64,000 nt of DNA, taken from Alviniconcha marisindica (lineage: Eukaryota > Mollusca > Gastropoda > Provannidae). Each line of letters starts with the position of its first letter. Position 1 is the first letter of the stretch. The position numbers and the translations under genes are program-made. A model generated the notes under the pieces. That model searched no databases. It worked only from the letters and a program-made list of their open reading frames with translations, and was not told the DNA's origin. Shown piece after piece: positions 31,869 through 44,145 of this stretch. The stretch lies in the NCBI GenBank assembly GCA_018857735.1, contig JABMCL010001960.1, positions 186,001 through 250,000 of the forward strand, given 5' to 3'.

Positions 31869-33000
31869 TGTAATGTTAGTAACCCGGGAACCGGAGCAGA
31901 CGACGCTTTTGTTTTGAAGTGCGGCATGTAGCGTAACACCACATGGCCTTCACACAGCCGACTGGCGATAGCCGCCAGTTTCAAATCTGTTTTCTCCCAT
32001 AATATTTTAACTACTCTTTGTTTACCTACTCCTTTTTATGCACCAAGCCATGTGTAATATAATTTGGCATTTTAGAATGTTTATCCAACGTTTATTTAGA
32101 CGCAGGATTGAGCTTAATCAGTAGCCAATGCCTCTCTAGGTCTATTCCGAGTTTTAATAGCCATCGTCTGCATGGCGTGTTTTCTGTTCTAGTGAATAGT
32201 AGTGAATCATTGTTTCGACTCGATTAAAGTAATTCTGTGTCGATCAATACTTTGTTGTTATTTTGCTTAGCTGACTTCATGTTTAGTGTTTATTTTGGGT
32301 TGAGATTAACTTATTAAGTATTGTGTACTGTAGAAGCTAAGTTGTATTCATAGATTATTTGATATCACTTTATCAGTGATGCTGCGACTAGATAATGTGC
32401 CCCAGGCAAAAGTTCGCACCAATTGTTTCAGTACTAGTCTTTGAGTGCGTCTTGCTTCTCATACAGAGCGTTGTATTGTAATTGTTATGTACCATTTTAA
32501 CTGTGGGAACGCGCACTTTATTCTGATGTCAGTTTTAGTAACATTAATATTTTGTACATTGTGTTAGCTGTGATTTAGTTGTACGAATCTGTTTATAGAC
32601 AGGTGCCACGTTTCCCACTCTTGTTGTAAATAAAATAAGTCATGTTTGTACATTTTGTTTGCATGGTTTAAAAGGTTGTAATTGTATCTTTTATTTGATG
32701 TTTTTCAAGATTTAATTAGTTTAGTTATTGTAGAGGAAACTGTATTTGTGCGGGCCAAGGAAACACAACTATCAGCCATTTTGTGGTCCAGAGGGCCGAT
32801 ATAATTGTAGCGATAGCGTGTGTTCCTTGCGGCCCACGCCATTCTCTTATCTATGCGTGCAAGTGAGGATTTTGGGTGTGCTGAAAATTGTCTGCTGCTG
32901 TAGCAATAAAACCTGATTGCTGCCATCCGCCTGCTGTGGTCTCCATTTTTACTGACTCCGTTGCCAGTGTCCTGTCCTTCTACCATTCCACACCATTACA
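31869..33000 (+). mobile_element. Probable solo LTR or LTR-like element
   Basis: The right end '...ccattccacaccattaca' follows an AATAAA signal near 32905 and a pyrimidine-rich stretch, the layout of an LTR R-U5 region. The left end TGTAATGTTAG at 31869 is the inverse of the right end (...CATTACA) over 7 bases, giving TG...CA termini. The body is CpG-bearing and non-coding. A matching target duplication is not evident at 31869. An alternative left boundary at 31753, next to TA repeats, would give 'tata' on both sides but poor inverted ends. Confidence 0.4.
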
Positions 33001-33020
33001 TATATATATTTATTTTTTTT

Positions 33021-33300
33021 ACTTTGTCAGGATTTTTTTCAAGTTCTCTGTAGTACATGTACCTACACATGTTTTCATTGGAAGCTGGCTTTGCCTTGAG
33101 TTCAGAGATGGCTCTTGCCTGATGCACCTCCAAATAAGGCCATCTCTGGAGAAAATGACAGAACTAGCTTTGCTGTGGCACGTTTTGTCACCACGGCACG
33201 TTTTGTCACCAACGAGGTGGTGACAAATAGTGCAGGCACTGTACCTTCTTTTTTTTTTAACTTGGATATCAGTACATGTGATATTGTGTGTGTGTTGTAA
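33021..33300 (-). repeat. Hairpin-bearing dispersed repeat, copy 2
   Basis: Contains 'ggcacgttttgtcaccaacg' followed by 'aggtggtgacaaatagtgc' (33195-33233), an imperfect palindrome. Read on the minus strand it matches 20967-21050. The first part (33021-33062, 'ctttgtcaggatttttttca') also repeats 31140-31180. Confidence 0.65.
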
Positions 33301-34900
<1,600 letters not shown>

Positions 34901-35054
34901 TTCTGACATTTTTTAATTTTATTTTATTATTATGTTTTTACTTTCCTGCTTCTTTAATGATTTTGGTTTAAAATGTCTTCTTCGAAGTTCAGACATGCAC
35001 GAAATAGATCACACATCTCTTTTCCTTAGTTTGCTTTTCCAAAGTATTTTTTTG

Positions 35055-35090
35055 GGGGGGGGATGTGTTGCACTAACTTGTTCTGAGCCG

Positions 35091-35141
<51 letters not shown>

Positions 35142-37050
35142 CATGTACATGTCAGAGGGCTATTTGTTTCTTGCTTTCTAAAATAACCGATTGCACTTAA
35201 TTAGTAATATGTCTCACTTGTTATGTAGACATCATCACAAGTACAAAAGGATATAAGAATCACACACTTAAACGATTGACTAAAAAACTGAATAAACAAG
35301 TATATTCATTACAAAAGCAATGTTCTTGCCACGTTTTCTTGATTGGGACCGGTATTGACCCTTGCTTTGGATATCGGGATGGCCAAGAGTGGCACCAGTC
35401 TAGTCGACAGTCATCAAGCCACACTCTCTGTAAAAGCAAGAAAATCTTTTCAGAGTCTCTTACCCTGTCTTGTGATGATGTACCATCAAACTAATTTGGA
35501 TTGCAAAAGTAGTATTTCTGAAGATCTAGTAGAACGATTGTGGCTTTGACGTTGAACATAGCAAAATGATATTTCTGAATGATGATGCATCACCATACTA
35601 AATTTGATCGATCAGAGATATTGTCCAGGCAAACATTGACTGAAGTTCAGAACCTTCACTGTGACCTTGACCTTGAATACAGCAAAGCAACTTTTCACAA
35701 GATACTCCAGGTTATGAACATGCACTGTCAAACTAAGTTGTGTTGCCAAACAATCAGCAGTTGAGAACATATAATAGAAATAGTCATGATTTCATTGTAT
35801 GAACCCAAACTCAGTTACTGTGACCCTGACATTGAAGATAGCAACCCATTTTTTGCACACAACACTCTGGCTTATAATGATGTATCTCCATACTGGGTTT
35901 GGTTACAAAAGGTTCAGCAATTCATAAGATATCATCCAAACTGACATTAACTGAAATGTTTAACCTTGGCTGTGACCTTGACCTTGAACACAATAATACA
36001 ATATTTTCACTGGACATTTCTTAGCTTATGATGATCTGCCATCAAATTGAGTTTGGTTTGCGAAAGACTCATTGGTTTAGAACTAATAAAAGATATAGTA
36101 GAAACTGTCATATTCTGATTATATAAGCCAACACTGTGACCTTGACCTTGAAGCTAGAATCCCATTTTTTTCTGCTCATGGTGGTGCACCACAATACCAA
36201 GTCTGGTTACAAAAGGTTGCATACAAACACTCAGCTGACTGGGAACAAATATGTGTCATGAGCGTTATATCCCTCACCCCTGAAGACACCACAGTGCTTT
36301 CCCTTTTGTAGTCAAATAATACACCACACAGTGCAAAAAGAGGTCAGATGTTGCTGCCACAAGTCAGCTGATGTGGACTCATACGTTAGGGTAGGTTGAA
36401 AGTCAATGGTACTAACAGAAATAGTGCTTTTGTGTGCTCACATGTCACACCATTTTAAGACACCACATCAACCACCCCTGAAGAAATGACTGTAATTTAT
36501 TTCATATCTACTCTCATGTCATCAAACAAGCATTAAAAATAAAGTGAAATGTGGTTATCTACCAAGCAGACAAAAAAGAAAGAAAGTTCTTTAGTTTCTG
36601 TTGTGAACAAGTCACAATATCATGATACAGACACAGAAGACACCATCGGTAACATATGAGACACTATCTTTTTTCCTCTTTGGAGCTGTTAGTAGAAAGC
36701 AACACACAATAAATACCATTTGTATGTAAGAACTAGCCACCTTCTTTCTCATGAAATCTGTTTTTAATTCAATCATGAATGATTTCAAGGAAATATTTGC
36801 GATCACCTAACCTTCCCTTAGCCATGTCACAAATCACGGCCATGAAAATGTCGCGATTTTTACCAAAAAAGACCCATAGCACAAGAAATAATGATGCATT
36901 CACAATTGTGGCATTTCCCTTATTTCTCCAAACACATTACATCAGAAATATAGTGGTAGTTTTAAAAGTTTCATGTTTTAATTTAATTTTTATTTCATCG
37001 GGAAAGCAGCACCCTCCTTGGTCCAGTTTTCAGGAGAATGACCCAGATAT
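35055..37050 (+). repeat. 1.9-kb dispersed repeat, copy 2 (TGACCTTGA-rich)
   Basis: Second copy of 22190-24090, starting after a poly-G run and a (TA)n tract (35092-35140) that expands within it. TGACCTTGACCTTGA motifs (or close variants) lie near 35548, 35660, 35818, 35970 and 36136, keeping the spacing of copy 1. It ends 'caggagaatgacccagatat' before more TA repeats. Confidence 0.85.
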
Positions 37051-37308
37051 ATATGTATATATATATAAGCCAATGTTCTAATTAGTGCTGCGATGATAAC
37101 AATATACTATTGCTACTACCACTGATACTATGAACAGAAACTAGAAATATGAAAGGAATAAAACATCATTTAAATCAATATTTTGTATACTTAGCACAGA
37201 GCTGGTATATAATCAAAACAAGAAATGTACCTCATCATACAAGGATGATATGTTTAGCCATATGCTTAAAATAAAATTGCACACACATGCCTGGGTGTGC
37301 ACACATAC

Positions 37309-37740
37309 TTATACATAAACACATAAAATGCCACGTGTATCAAACATTAGGAAACTAAATACTGTATGGTTCAAGACTGAAAACTTATGTGTTAATTGAG
37401 TACAAAAATGTTGAAGAGCTTTAGATCTGAATGTGATAACTGAGCATGTTATTTTAAGACTTCTAGGTAGTGCATTCCAACAAAAGGATCCAGAATAAGC
37501 AAAACCCATCTTATAAATGTCAATTCTTGTTTCGGGCAAAATAAGAATGCTGTTCCATGAACTATGGTCGCTGCGCACTCCAGTGTGGACAATCTGTCTC
37601 AGATGATTTGTGATTTGTGATTTGTTATGGATAACTTTGTGCACTAAAATACATTTATTATACTGAAGATGCTCTTTTAAAGGTAATGGACCATATGAAA
37701 TGTGCCCTTGTCCAGTTAGCACTGGCGAAGAGAGAGAGAG
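37309..37740 (-). mobile_element. Non-LTR retrotransposon C-terminal fragment (Jockey/CR1-like)
   Basis: The minus-strand frame reads LPLKEHLQYNKCILVHKVIH, then RSDHSSWNSILILPETRIDI, then GSFCWNALPRSLK. This is the characteristic end of LINE polymerases of the Jockey/CR1/L2 group (x-LVHKVIHN ... FxxxGxxxWNxLP). The frame is open for about 140 codons of that region, but the catalytic domain is absent. The clade is uncertain. Confidence 0.65.
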
Positions 37741-38545
37741 AGAAAGAGAGTAGTCACAGTAATGAATAAAATAAAAGCAATAAAGAACAACGAAACAATG
37801 TACAGAGATTAAAATGTACAGCACCAGTGATGTGCAAGTTGTTGAACATCAGAAACAGTAAGGCATATTTTTCTCCACATAATGCTTACTGTTCTTTTGA
37901 AAACTTGATGAATGCATTAAATAATACACAAATGCTGCTGCTTTGATCTTCTTTGCTTTGTGACTACATCACTTTAATCTTTATTTCTAACACTAGTGTT
38001 CAGTACAAGCAGCAAGGCAGACACTGTGGAGTAACCTATAATTAAAGAAGAAATATTGGTGGGAATTTATTGTCGGTGGAAGGATCAAAGCCAGTCTTGA
38101 GTGAGTCAGGAGTGATGGTTTTCAAAAGGACTTCAACCACAATGTCTTCATGGCCTGTTACTCAGCTAGGATTAGGAAAATAATAATTAATTAATAAATA
38201 CAGAAAACTTGTTTGGAGCATATTATGCTATAACCTGAAGGTGCTGTACAATGAAACATTTTGACAAAAGTCCTCATTTACCTTCAGCTTTATCATATGA
38301 TAGCAGTCATTCCATCATACGCAACACATGATCAAACCACATGATCAATCTCTACATAATCATGGAGATACAGGTAGCAGTAGTCTTGTAGTCTACTCAA
38401 AGCAATACAAAATTCTAATTTAATGCTAACTGATGCAAGGATAATAGAACACAACACAATGCAACACACACACACACACGCATGCACATACACATGGAGG
38501 GAAGAGAAAAGACAGATTATAGTGTTGCTGGCGAACAGGGGACCT
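37741..38545. other. Non-coding DNA, nothing recognised
   Basis: A/T-rich sequence with short ATT/AAT runs at 38165-38205. No gene seen. Confidence 0.45.
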
Positions 38546-38690
38546 TTTGGCATGTTTTGTCACCATGTGGTGACAAAATGTGCCAGGGTGACAAAATGTG
38601 CAGGCAGTGCATCAAATTTGATGCATTTTGTCACTAAGAGTAGGTGAGAAAACATGCTGTGGTGACAAAACATGCCACAACAAGCTTTTG
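38546..38690 (+). repeat. Hairpin-bearing dispersed repeat, copy 3
   Basis: The hairpin at 38549-38584 has 17-base arms, 15 of which pair ('ggcatgttttgtcacca' with 'tggtgacaaaatgtgcc'). Further inverted phrases lie at 38586-38680 (tgacaaaatgtgcaggcag, gatgcattttgtcac, tggtgacaaaacatgcc). Confidence 0.7.
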
Positions 38691-39018
38691 TGAAATGATG
38701 CTAATGGATGGATTTCTCTAATGGTGGCATACTCTTCAAGCTAGTGGGGGGATACACCTATTGCCTGTACATGGATGGATTTCTTAATTAGCTTCATTCC
38801 CCAAACAGGAAATTACATAACTTATCATTCTGGACAACAAAAAACACCTTATGATGTGAAAGAAGGTTCTGTTGTTGTTCAGATGACAAAATAGTATTTT
38901 AAACTCAATATTACGGTTCTTTTTCACCATTAAAGTTGGTTAAAAAAAAAAAGTGCTAATAAAATTTGAGCAAAACCTTCCTTTATACCAAAATCGATTA
39001 CTTCCATTTCTTGTCCAG

Positions 39019-39161
39019 GCTAAATTCAGTCAGTGATCCACTGGCAATCACCAGTTGTGATGACAGATCCTGTTTGGAAATGAAGCTAATTAAGAAATCT
39101 GTTCCTGCACGGACAATAGGTGTATTCCAACCATGGCTTCCTGGAAATTATATCTGGGCAA
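39019..39161 (+). CDS. Possible internal exon of an unidentified gene
   Basis: Acceptor 'cttccatttcttgtccag' at 39001-39018, exon of 143 bp, donor GTTGAG at 39162. The open frame reads LNSVSDPLAITSCDDRSCLE followed by MKLIKKSVPARTIGVFQPWL and PGNYIWA. The composition is that of a folded protein, unlike the A/T-rich surroundings, and the frame is closed soon after the donor. I do not recognise the family. The donor is not a strong consensus. Later exons may be near 39721 (after ctctccag) and at 39886-40137, but I could not make the phases join cleanly. Confidence 0.35.
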
Positions 39162-39885
39162 GTTGAGTGGTAAGATTATGTGGAGTTTAGTAGACCATGA
39201 ATGAAAATCAGCTGTACAAAATGAAAGGACTCTTAAAGAGTGAACAGGGATATAAACTGCACACTTAGTAAATGTCCAAAGATTTCTGGTAAACAGAGGA
39301 CATTATTGAATTATCTTAAGTTTGGTTCAGAGAGTGACAGTTTGCTGCAGGCCTGTTGAGACCTCTTCATCTCATAAATTGTACAGTTTGTGTTTGTTTG
39401 GCTGAATAAGTTTACGCTGATGAAATGAGGGCAGGGCCATCTGGCTACCAGGTCAAGTCTCTCACATCTAGTGATCAAAAGTAGTAACACCATGGGGATG
39501 TATGCATACAGTAAAATTTGAATAAAAGAAAATGGAACACTGCCCTGAATCAGTAATCACAGTGTGTGCATGGTCTGAATGGATGCTGCTGAGAAGATAA
39601 TATTAATAAAATTGAAAATTGTTGTTACCAATGACATCCAATTGTTTCACATTTTAAAAATGCCACTTAACTGTGATTACCCCTATCATCAGCATGCATT
39701 TCACCCTGTCCCTCTCCAGATCTGAAGATCCACTGCACATGGGACTTGTGGGGTGTACCTTGGAAGTTGATTCTTTGAGATATCAAGTATCCTTACCTTC
39801 AACTTTTCAAGCAGGGTTGACACAGGGCGCTCACCAGTCACATTGAAAATCAGTGACCGACACACTTTTCCCCTGCAACATTTAG

Positions 39886-40137
39886 TTGGGCACCTTAAAC
39901 ATCATCTGCATCACCATCATGCTTTTTGGTGTGTGGATGCTGTACATCATCTTTGTTTTTTGCTCATCTTTGATTACCGTCCTTCTTTTGTTTTCTTTCT
40001 TTGGAACAAAATGCAAACTGATGGCAGCAAACACAGTGACCAACAAGGGTGTTCTCATGATGTTCAGTCCAGTAGGCCTACCAGTACACCAACAATATGT
40101 CATAGTGTCTGAGGGAAATGAAACCACCCCTCTCTGA
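39886..40137 (+). CDS. Possible last exon of a membrane protein gene
   Basis: After the acceptor 'ttttcccctgcaacatttag' an open frame of 83 codons starts LGTLNIICITIMLFGVWMLY, continues IIFVFCSSLITVLLLFSFFG and ends in a polar tail (VHQQYVIVSEGNETTPL) at a TGA, 40135-40137. It looks like one long or two short membrane segments followed by a cytoplasmic tail. Other frames are also open here (a His-rich one), so the reading is not secure. No family is recognised. It may belong with the exon at 39019-39161, in which case the protein would be a C-terminally anchored membrane protein. Confidence 0.35.
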   Translation: MGTLNIICITIMLFGVWMLYIIFVFCSSLITVLLLFSFFGTKCKLMAANTVTNKGVLMMFSPVGLPVHQQYVIVSEGNETTPL

Positions 40138-41000
40138 TAGTACATACTGCCCCTACCTCCACCTGGTTCATTAAAGCAGCTAATCACAGGCAGTGCTCAC
40201 GGACATTACCATGCTGGCAATGAACAAACAGGTATTCGATTAAAAAGTGCATGCAATCAAAAATGTGCATGAACAGAAAGGAAATGACAATACTTGTCTA
40301 CCACAGACACGTTCAAGCCAATGCAAATTCCAACATCCAGTTCATTGTGTGTGTGATGATGAACTTGCATAAATTTATTCCCCTTCCACTGTAGCTCCAA
40401 GAATTTTGACTGTTGTGGAAGGAAATATACAATATGATGTGATGAAAATACACATTATGAGTATTCTACTTAGTATTGTATATTGCCATGCCACAGTAGT
40501 AGCATGGCTCAGGATGCCACTGGGTTTTTTTGGTGTCTTTTCTCAAGTAGTCTCAGTGGGTCCCGCCCATTCCACAGACCCCCCCCCCACCCCTCCACCA
40601 ACTCAATCAGTAATTTAGAACCAAGACTTCCCCTCCCCCAACATTAACGATAGCACTGGATGTGAGTAGTTAGTTCATACAAAAACATTGAAAATATCAT
40701 CATTTTTGCCTGGTGTGTGTGTGTGGCCAGATAATAATTGTTACCGAATCTTCAATTCTGTTGAATTGCAAATGAAAGATTTCTGGACTTTGCTCTCAAT
40801 GTGTATAGAATATTGTGTTTAGGTTAATATTATCATGTGAGTGCTCAGGGCATCGATGAGCATATGATATAGGTACATTAAAAATTGTTTGTTACTAAGT
40901 AAAGAGGTGGCTTGTGCCACAGTACCCCCCCCCCCCACAAAAACAAATAAAAAAAACAAAAAAGCAACAACAAAAAAGTAAGACAACCAGAGAAGTAAGT
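40138..41000. other. Non-coding DNA with a dispersed repeat fragment
   Basis: 40395-40530 resembles the minus strand of 6110-6245. Poly-C runs lie near 40579 and 40925. No gene seen. Confidence 0.45.
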
Positions 41001-41060
41001 AAGTAACTTGGTGTTTTACGCCCAGTCAACCATTATGGTTATATCAGGGTGAACAATGAG
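41001..41060 (-). repeat. Jockey-type LINE 3' tail fragment
   Basis: 'gtaacttggtgttttacgcc' followed by 'cagtcaaccattatggttat' and 'atcagggtga'. This is the same 60-base tail seen at 47886, 52990 and 59998 (all minus strand) and, in plus orientation, at 59250. Confidence 0.6.
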
Positions 41061-41284
41061 AGGAAGAACTGAAATACACAATCTGATTGATACAAATAAA
41101 GGTTCATAAAACTGAACACTCCAGTTCATAAAAGATGCAAATGAAAAACTGTATAATATTAGGCAAAAGTGCCAGTGCTTGGTCCCATTCTCTTTGTCCT
41201 TTACATTCATCCTATTTCTGAAATTGTATCCTATCACTTTTACATCACAGTTTCTCTTGATGACAACTAACTACAAATCTGGCA

Positions 41285-42063
41285 ATGTTTTTCAACTTCC
41301 TGAAATCATTCACTGAACTCAGTCTTGTATTTCTGATGCAAAAGCATGGGTGACATAATCAACTGCAGTTAAACAATGATAAAATGGAAATGATGCTACA
41401 AAGATGGTTCTCAACTCTCTGTTCCACAGTCCATAAACCTGGAGGGTTCTGACATCAAACTTGCCAATACAGTTTGCAACCTAGGTGTCTGTCTTGATCC
41501 TGCTCTCTCTTTCCAACAGCAAATCTCCTCTGTTTGTCATATATATATGCTATCCGGAACTTCATCGGATTAGTGCAATATGCCACTATCTGTCTGAAGA
41601 TGTCACCAAAAAAACTGTTGTGTGAATTTGTACTTTTAAGACTTGAATATTGCAACTTGCTTTTGGCGGGCTGTTTTAAGTATCTTCTTTCTAAACTCCA
41701 AAAGGGTCTGAACAATGCTGCAAGACTCATTTTCAGAACAACCAGATCCACCCATGTCACTCCTATGCTTCATTCTCTTCACTGGCTACCTATTGAGCAG
41801 AGGACAGAATAGAAGTTGTTGTTGCTTTGCTTTAGGATCATTCCTCATCAGGCTCCCATCTACCTTTCAGGACTTCTTCACTTTTACACTCCTTCCTGGC
41901 AGCTCCACTCTTCTGCAGACACCTGAGTGTTCAGAATACCATCCTTCCGAACAAAGTCCAGTGGTCAGTGCTCTTTCTCTTACCAGGCTCCAGTTATCTG
42001 GAACCAACTCCCTGTTTCTGTCTATCATTCTACCTCTGTCAGTTCTTTTAAATCTTCCCTAGG
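41285..42063 (+). mobile_element. L2-type LINE, C-terminal fragment A
   Basis: Frames encode NQLQLNNDKMEMML, then LANTVCNLGVCLDPALSFQQ, then FVLLRLEYCNLLLAGCFKYL, SKLQKGLNNAARLIFRTTRS and THVTPMLHSLHWLPIEQR. A further frame holds the last part of the protein. This is the post-catalytic half of an L2 polymerase, with at least three frame changes. It stops where the SINE-like repeat at 42064 begins. Confidence 0.85.
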
Positions 42064-42214
42064 TATGTGGTGTTGCTTAATGTCCTCAGATGTTGGTTGA
42101 CATATTAGAGACAAACTGCGGCCAATGCCGAAGCATGGTTCAATACAGCTTTACATCCACAGAAACCAGAAGGCTCATTAGGACGGACAGCCCAGGACGG
42201 CCACCTTGACTCTC
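42064..42214 (+). repeat. SINE-like dispersed repeat (cacagaaaccat family), long form, copy 1
   Basis: Contains 'gttgcttaatgtcctcagat', 'gttggttgacatattagaga', then 'catccacagaaaccagaagg' and 'ctcattagga'. The inverse of 44690-44830 matches it along its length. It sits exactly between two L2 fragments. Confidence 0.7.
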
Positions 42215-42695
42215 ACAGCTCCTGAACTACGGCACTGTATCTGTCACTGACCAGTTAGAATCTGACCACAAAGCCATCCTTGCCTGTCTCAACCTCTCTA
42301 AACCTCTTCAGAACTGACATCTCGTCATCCGTCGCAAACTAAAAAACATCACCAAAAATAAATTTAGCTCTGACGCTGTCCAGCATCTCTCCTTCATACC
42401 ATCTTCTTCTGATCCAGCATCACATTACAACTCAACTCTCTGCCAGCTCTTAGATAAGCATGCACCTGCCACCACACATCTGCCCAACCATCCGCATGCA
42501 CCCGCCTGAAATCAGTCAGGCCAAGCACAAACATCAGCAGGCAGAACATTGATGGTGCTCCATGAAACTCACTTTCCACAGACAAATTTATAAAAAAGAA
42601 AAAGAAAAAGTCCAGAACTGATTTTCTCCGCCCAAACCAAACACTATAACAACCACACCACTGACTCTTTTGCAGCCAAAGAACTCCACTCCAGC

Positions 42696-44056
42696 ATGAA
42701 TGAACTTCTTGGCACTGCTAAATCCCCTACTCTGCCTACTTCTTACAGTACAGCTGAACTGCCGTCCATGTTCTCTTCTTTCTTCTCTGCTAAAATTCAA
42801 AATATCCATGACAAGCTTGACCAGACACCTCTCCAGTCGTGCCTTACTGACCCACCTTTCTCCGGAACACTGCTCTCTTGCTTTCATCCTGTCTCTGAAA
42901 TAGAAATATCAAATGCTTTGAAATCAATGTCTTTCAAATCATGTGAACTTGACCCCATTCCTGCATCTCTCTTCTCTGACTGCCTTCTGTACCTGCTTTC
43001 TGCCATCACTGACATCGTCAACACATCCTTGCACACAGCTTTTAAGACAGCTAATGTTCACCCTTTCCTGAAAATGAACAACCCAGACCCAAATGACCTG
43101 AAAAACTATCGCCCTGTCTCTAACCGTCCGTTCATTTCCAAGGTTCTTGAGAAAATTGTCCTCCAGCAGCTCAACAACCACCTGTCAAGTAACAACCTTC
43201 ATCTTTTCCAGTCTGCCTACTGCTCTGACCATAGCACTGAGACCGTCCTCTTCCACATTGTAAATGACTCACTTCTTGCCTCGACTCCGGAATAGTTTTG
43301 CCTCTCACACTTCTAGACTTCTCACACTTTCATTGCCTCTGACAATATTGACCCCACTATTCTTCTCAACCACCTAGAATACACATTTGGAATCCACAGT
43401 ACCACCAGGTTTAAGTCCTATCTGTACAACTGGTTCCAAAAAGTGTCAATAACATGCAGTCCAATCCTGTCAAACTTTCCTGTGGTGTCCCTCAAGGTTC
43501 TGTCCAGGGGCCTGTCCTCTTCACCCTCTATACTACCCCTCTAGCCTCCATCATCAACCATCACAACTTGAATCATCACTTCTATGCTGATGATACTCAA
43601 CTACTTAACAGCGCCTTACTGGAAAACATCCACAATCTTCTGAAAACCATATCTGACTGTTATTTGGACATTAAAAATTGGATGACACAAAACAAACTTC
43701 AACTAAATAGTGAAAAGACAGAAGTGATGCTCATCGAAATAAGACAAAAACTGTTCTCTATTTCTGTCAACACACTTCAGCTTGACGATACCATAGTCTC
43801 TCTCTCTGACTCTGTCAAAAGCCTCGGCATTCTCCTCAACAGCACACTGTCCATGGAGAACTTCATCAGTCAAACCGCCAAATCCTCCTACTACCAGCTC
43901 CGTCGAATTAGTTCTGTCTGGAAGTATCTTTCCACCTCTGAAACTGGTCACCTCACTCATTCTGTCACGGCCTTGACTACTGCAATTCTCTTTTCTGGCT
44001 GGCCTGCTTCCTCTGTCCAAAGCCTTTGTCGCCTACAGAATTGTGCCTCATACTGA
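42696..44056 (+). pseudogene. L2 reverse transcriptase, partly degraded
   Basis: The 42696-43295 frame holds the N-terminal RT motifs (SCELDPIPASLFSDCL, KNYRPVSNRPFISKVLEKIV, FQSAYCSDHSTETVL). A stop follows, then a decayed motif A: where the family has D-L-S-A-A-F-D-T-I-D, frames near 43310-43360 show DFSHTFIASDNID. The next frame, 43454-44056, has [20 protein letters not shown] (motif B) and [10 protein letters not shown] with the YADD catalytic pair intact (43583-43594). One catalytic aspartate therefore appears lost with motif A, and the frame is broken in two. This polymerase would have copied the L2 RNA at a nicked target. Confidence 0.85.
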
Positions 44057-44145
44057 AAAAACATAAAACTGACCACATCACACCTCTGTTTCAATTTCTC
44101 CACTGGCTTCCAATCCAGCAAAGAATTCAGTTGCTATAAATATAT

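Noticed and set aside
39843..40112. His-rich frame overlapping the membrane exon
   Set aside because: Frame contains HLKHHLHHHH but no domain; the alternative frame with a membrane segment and polar tail is more protein-like.
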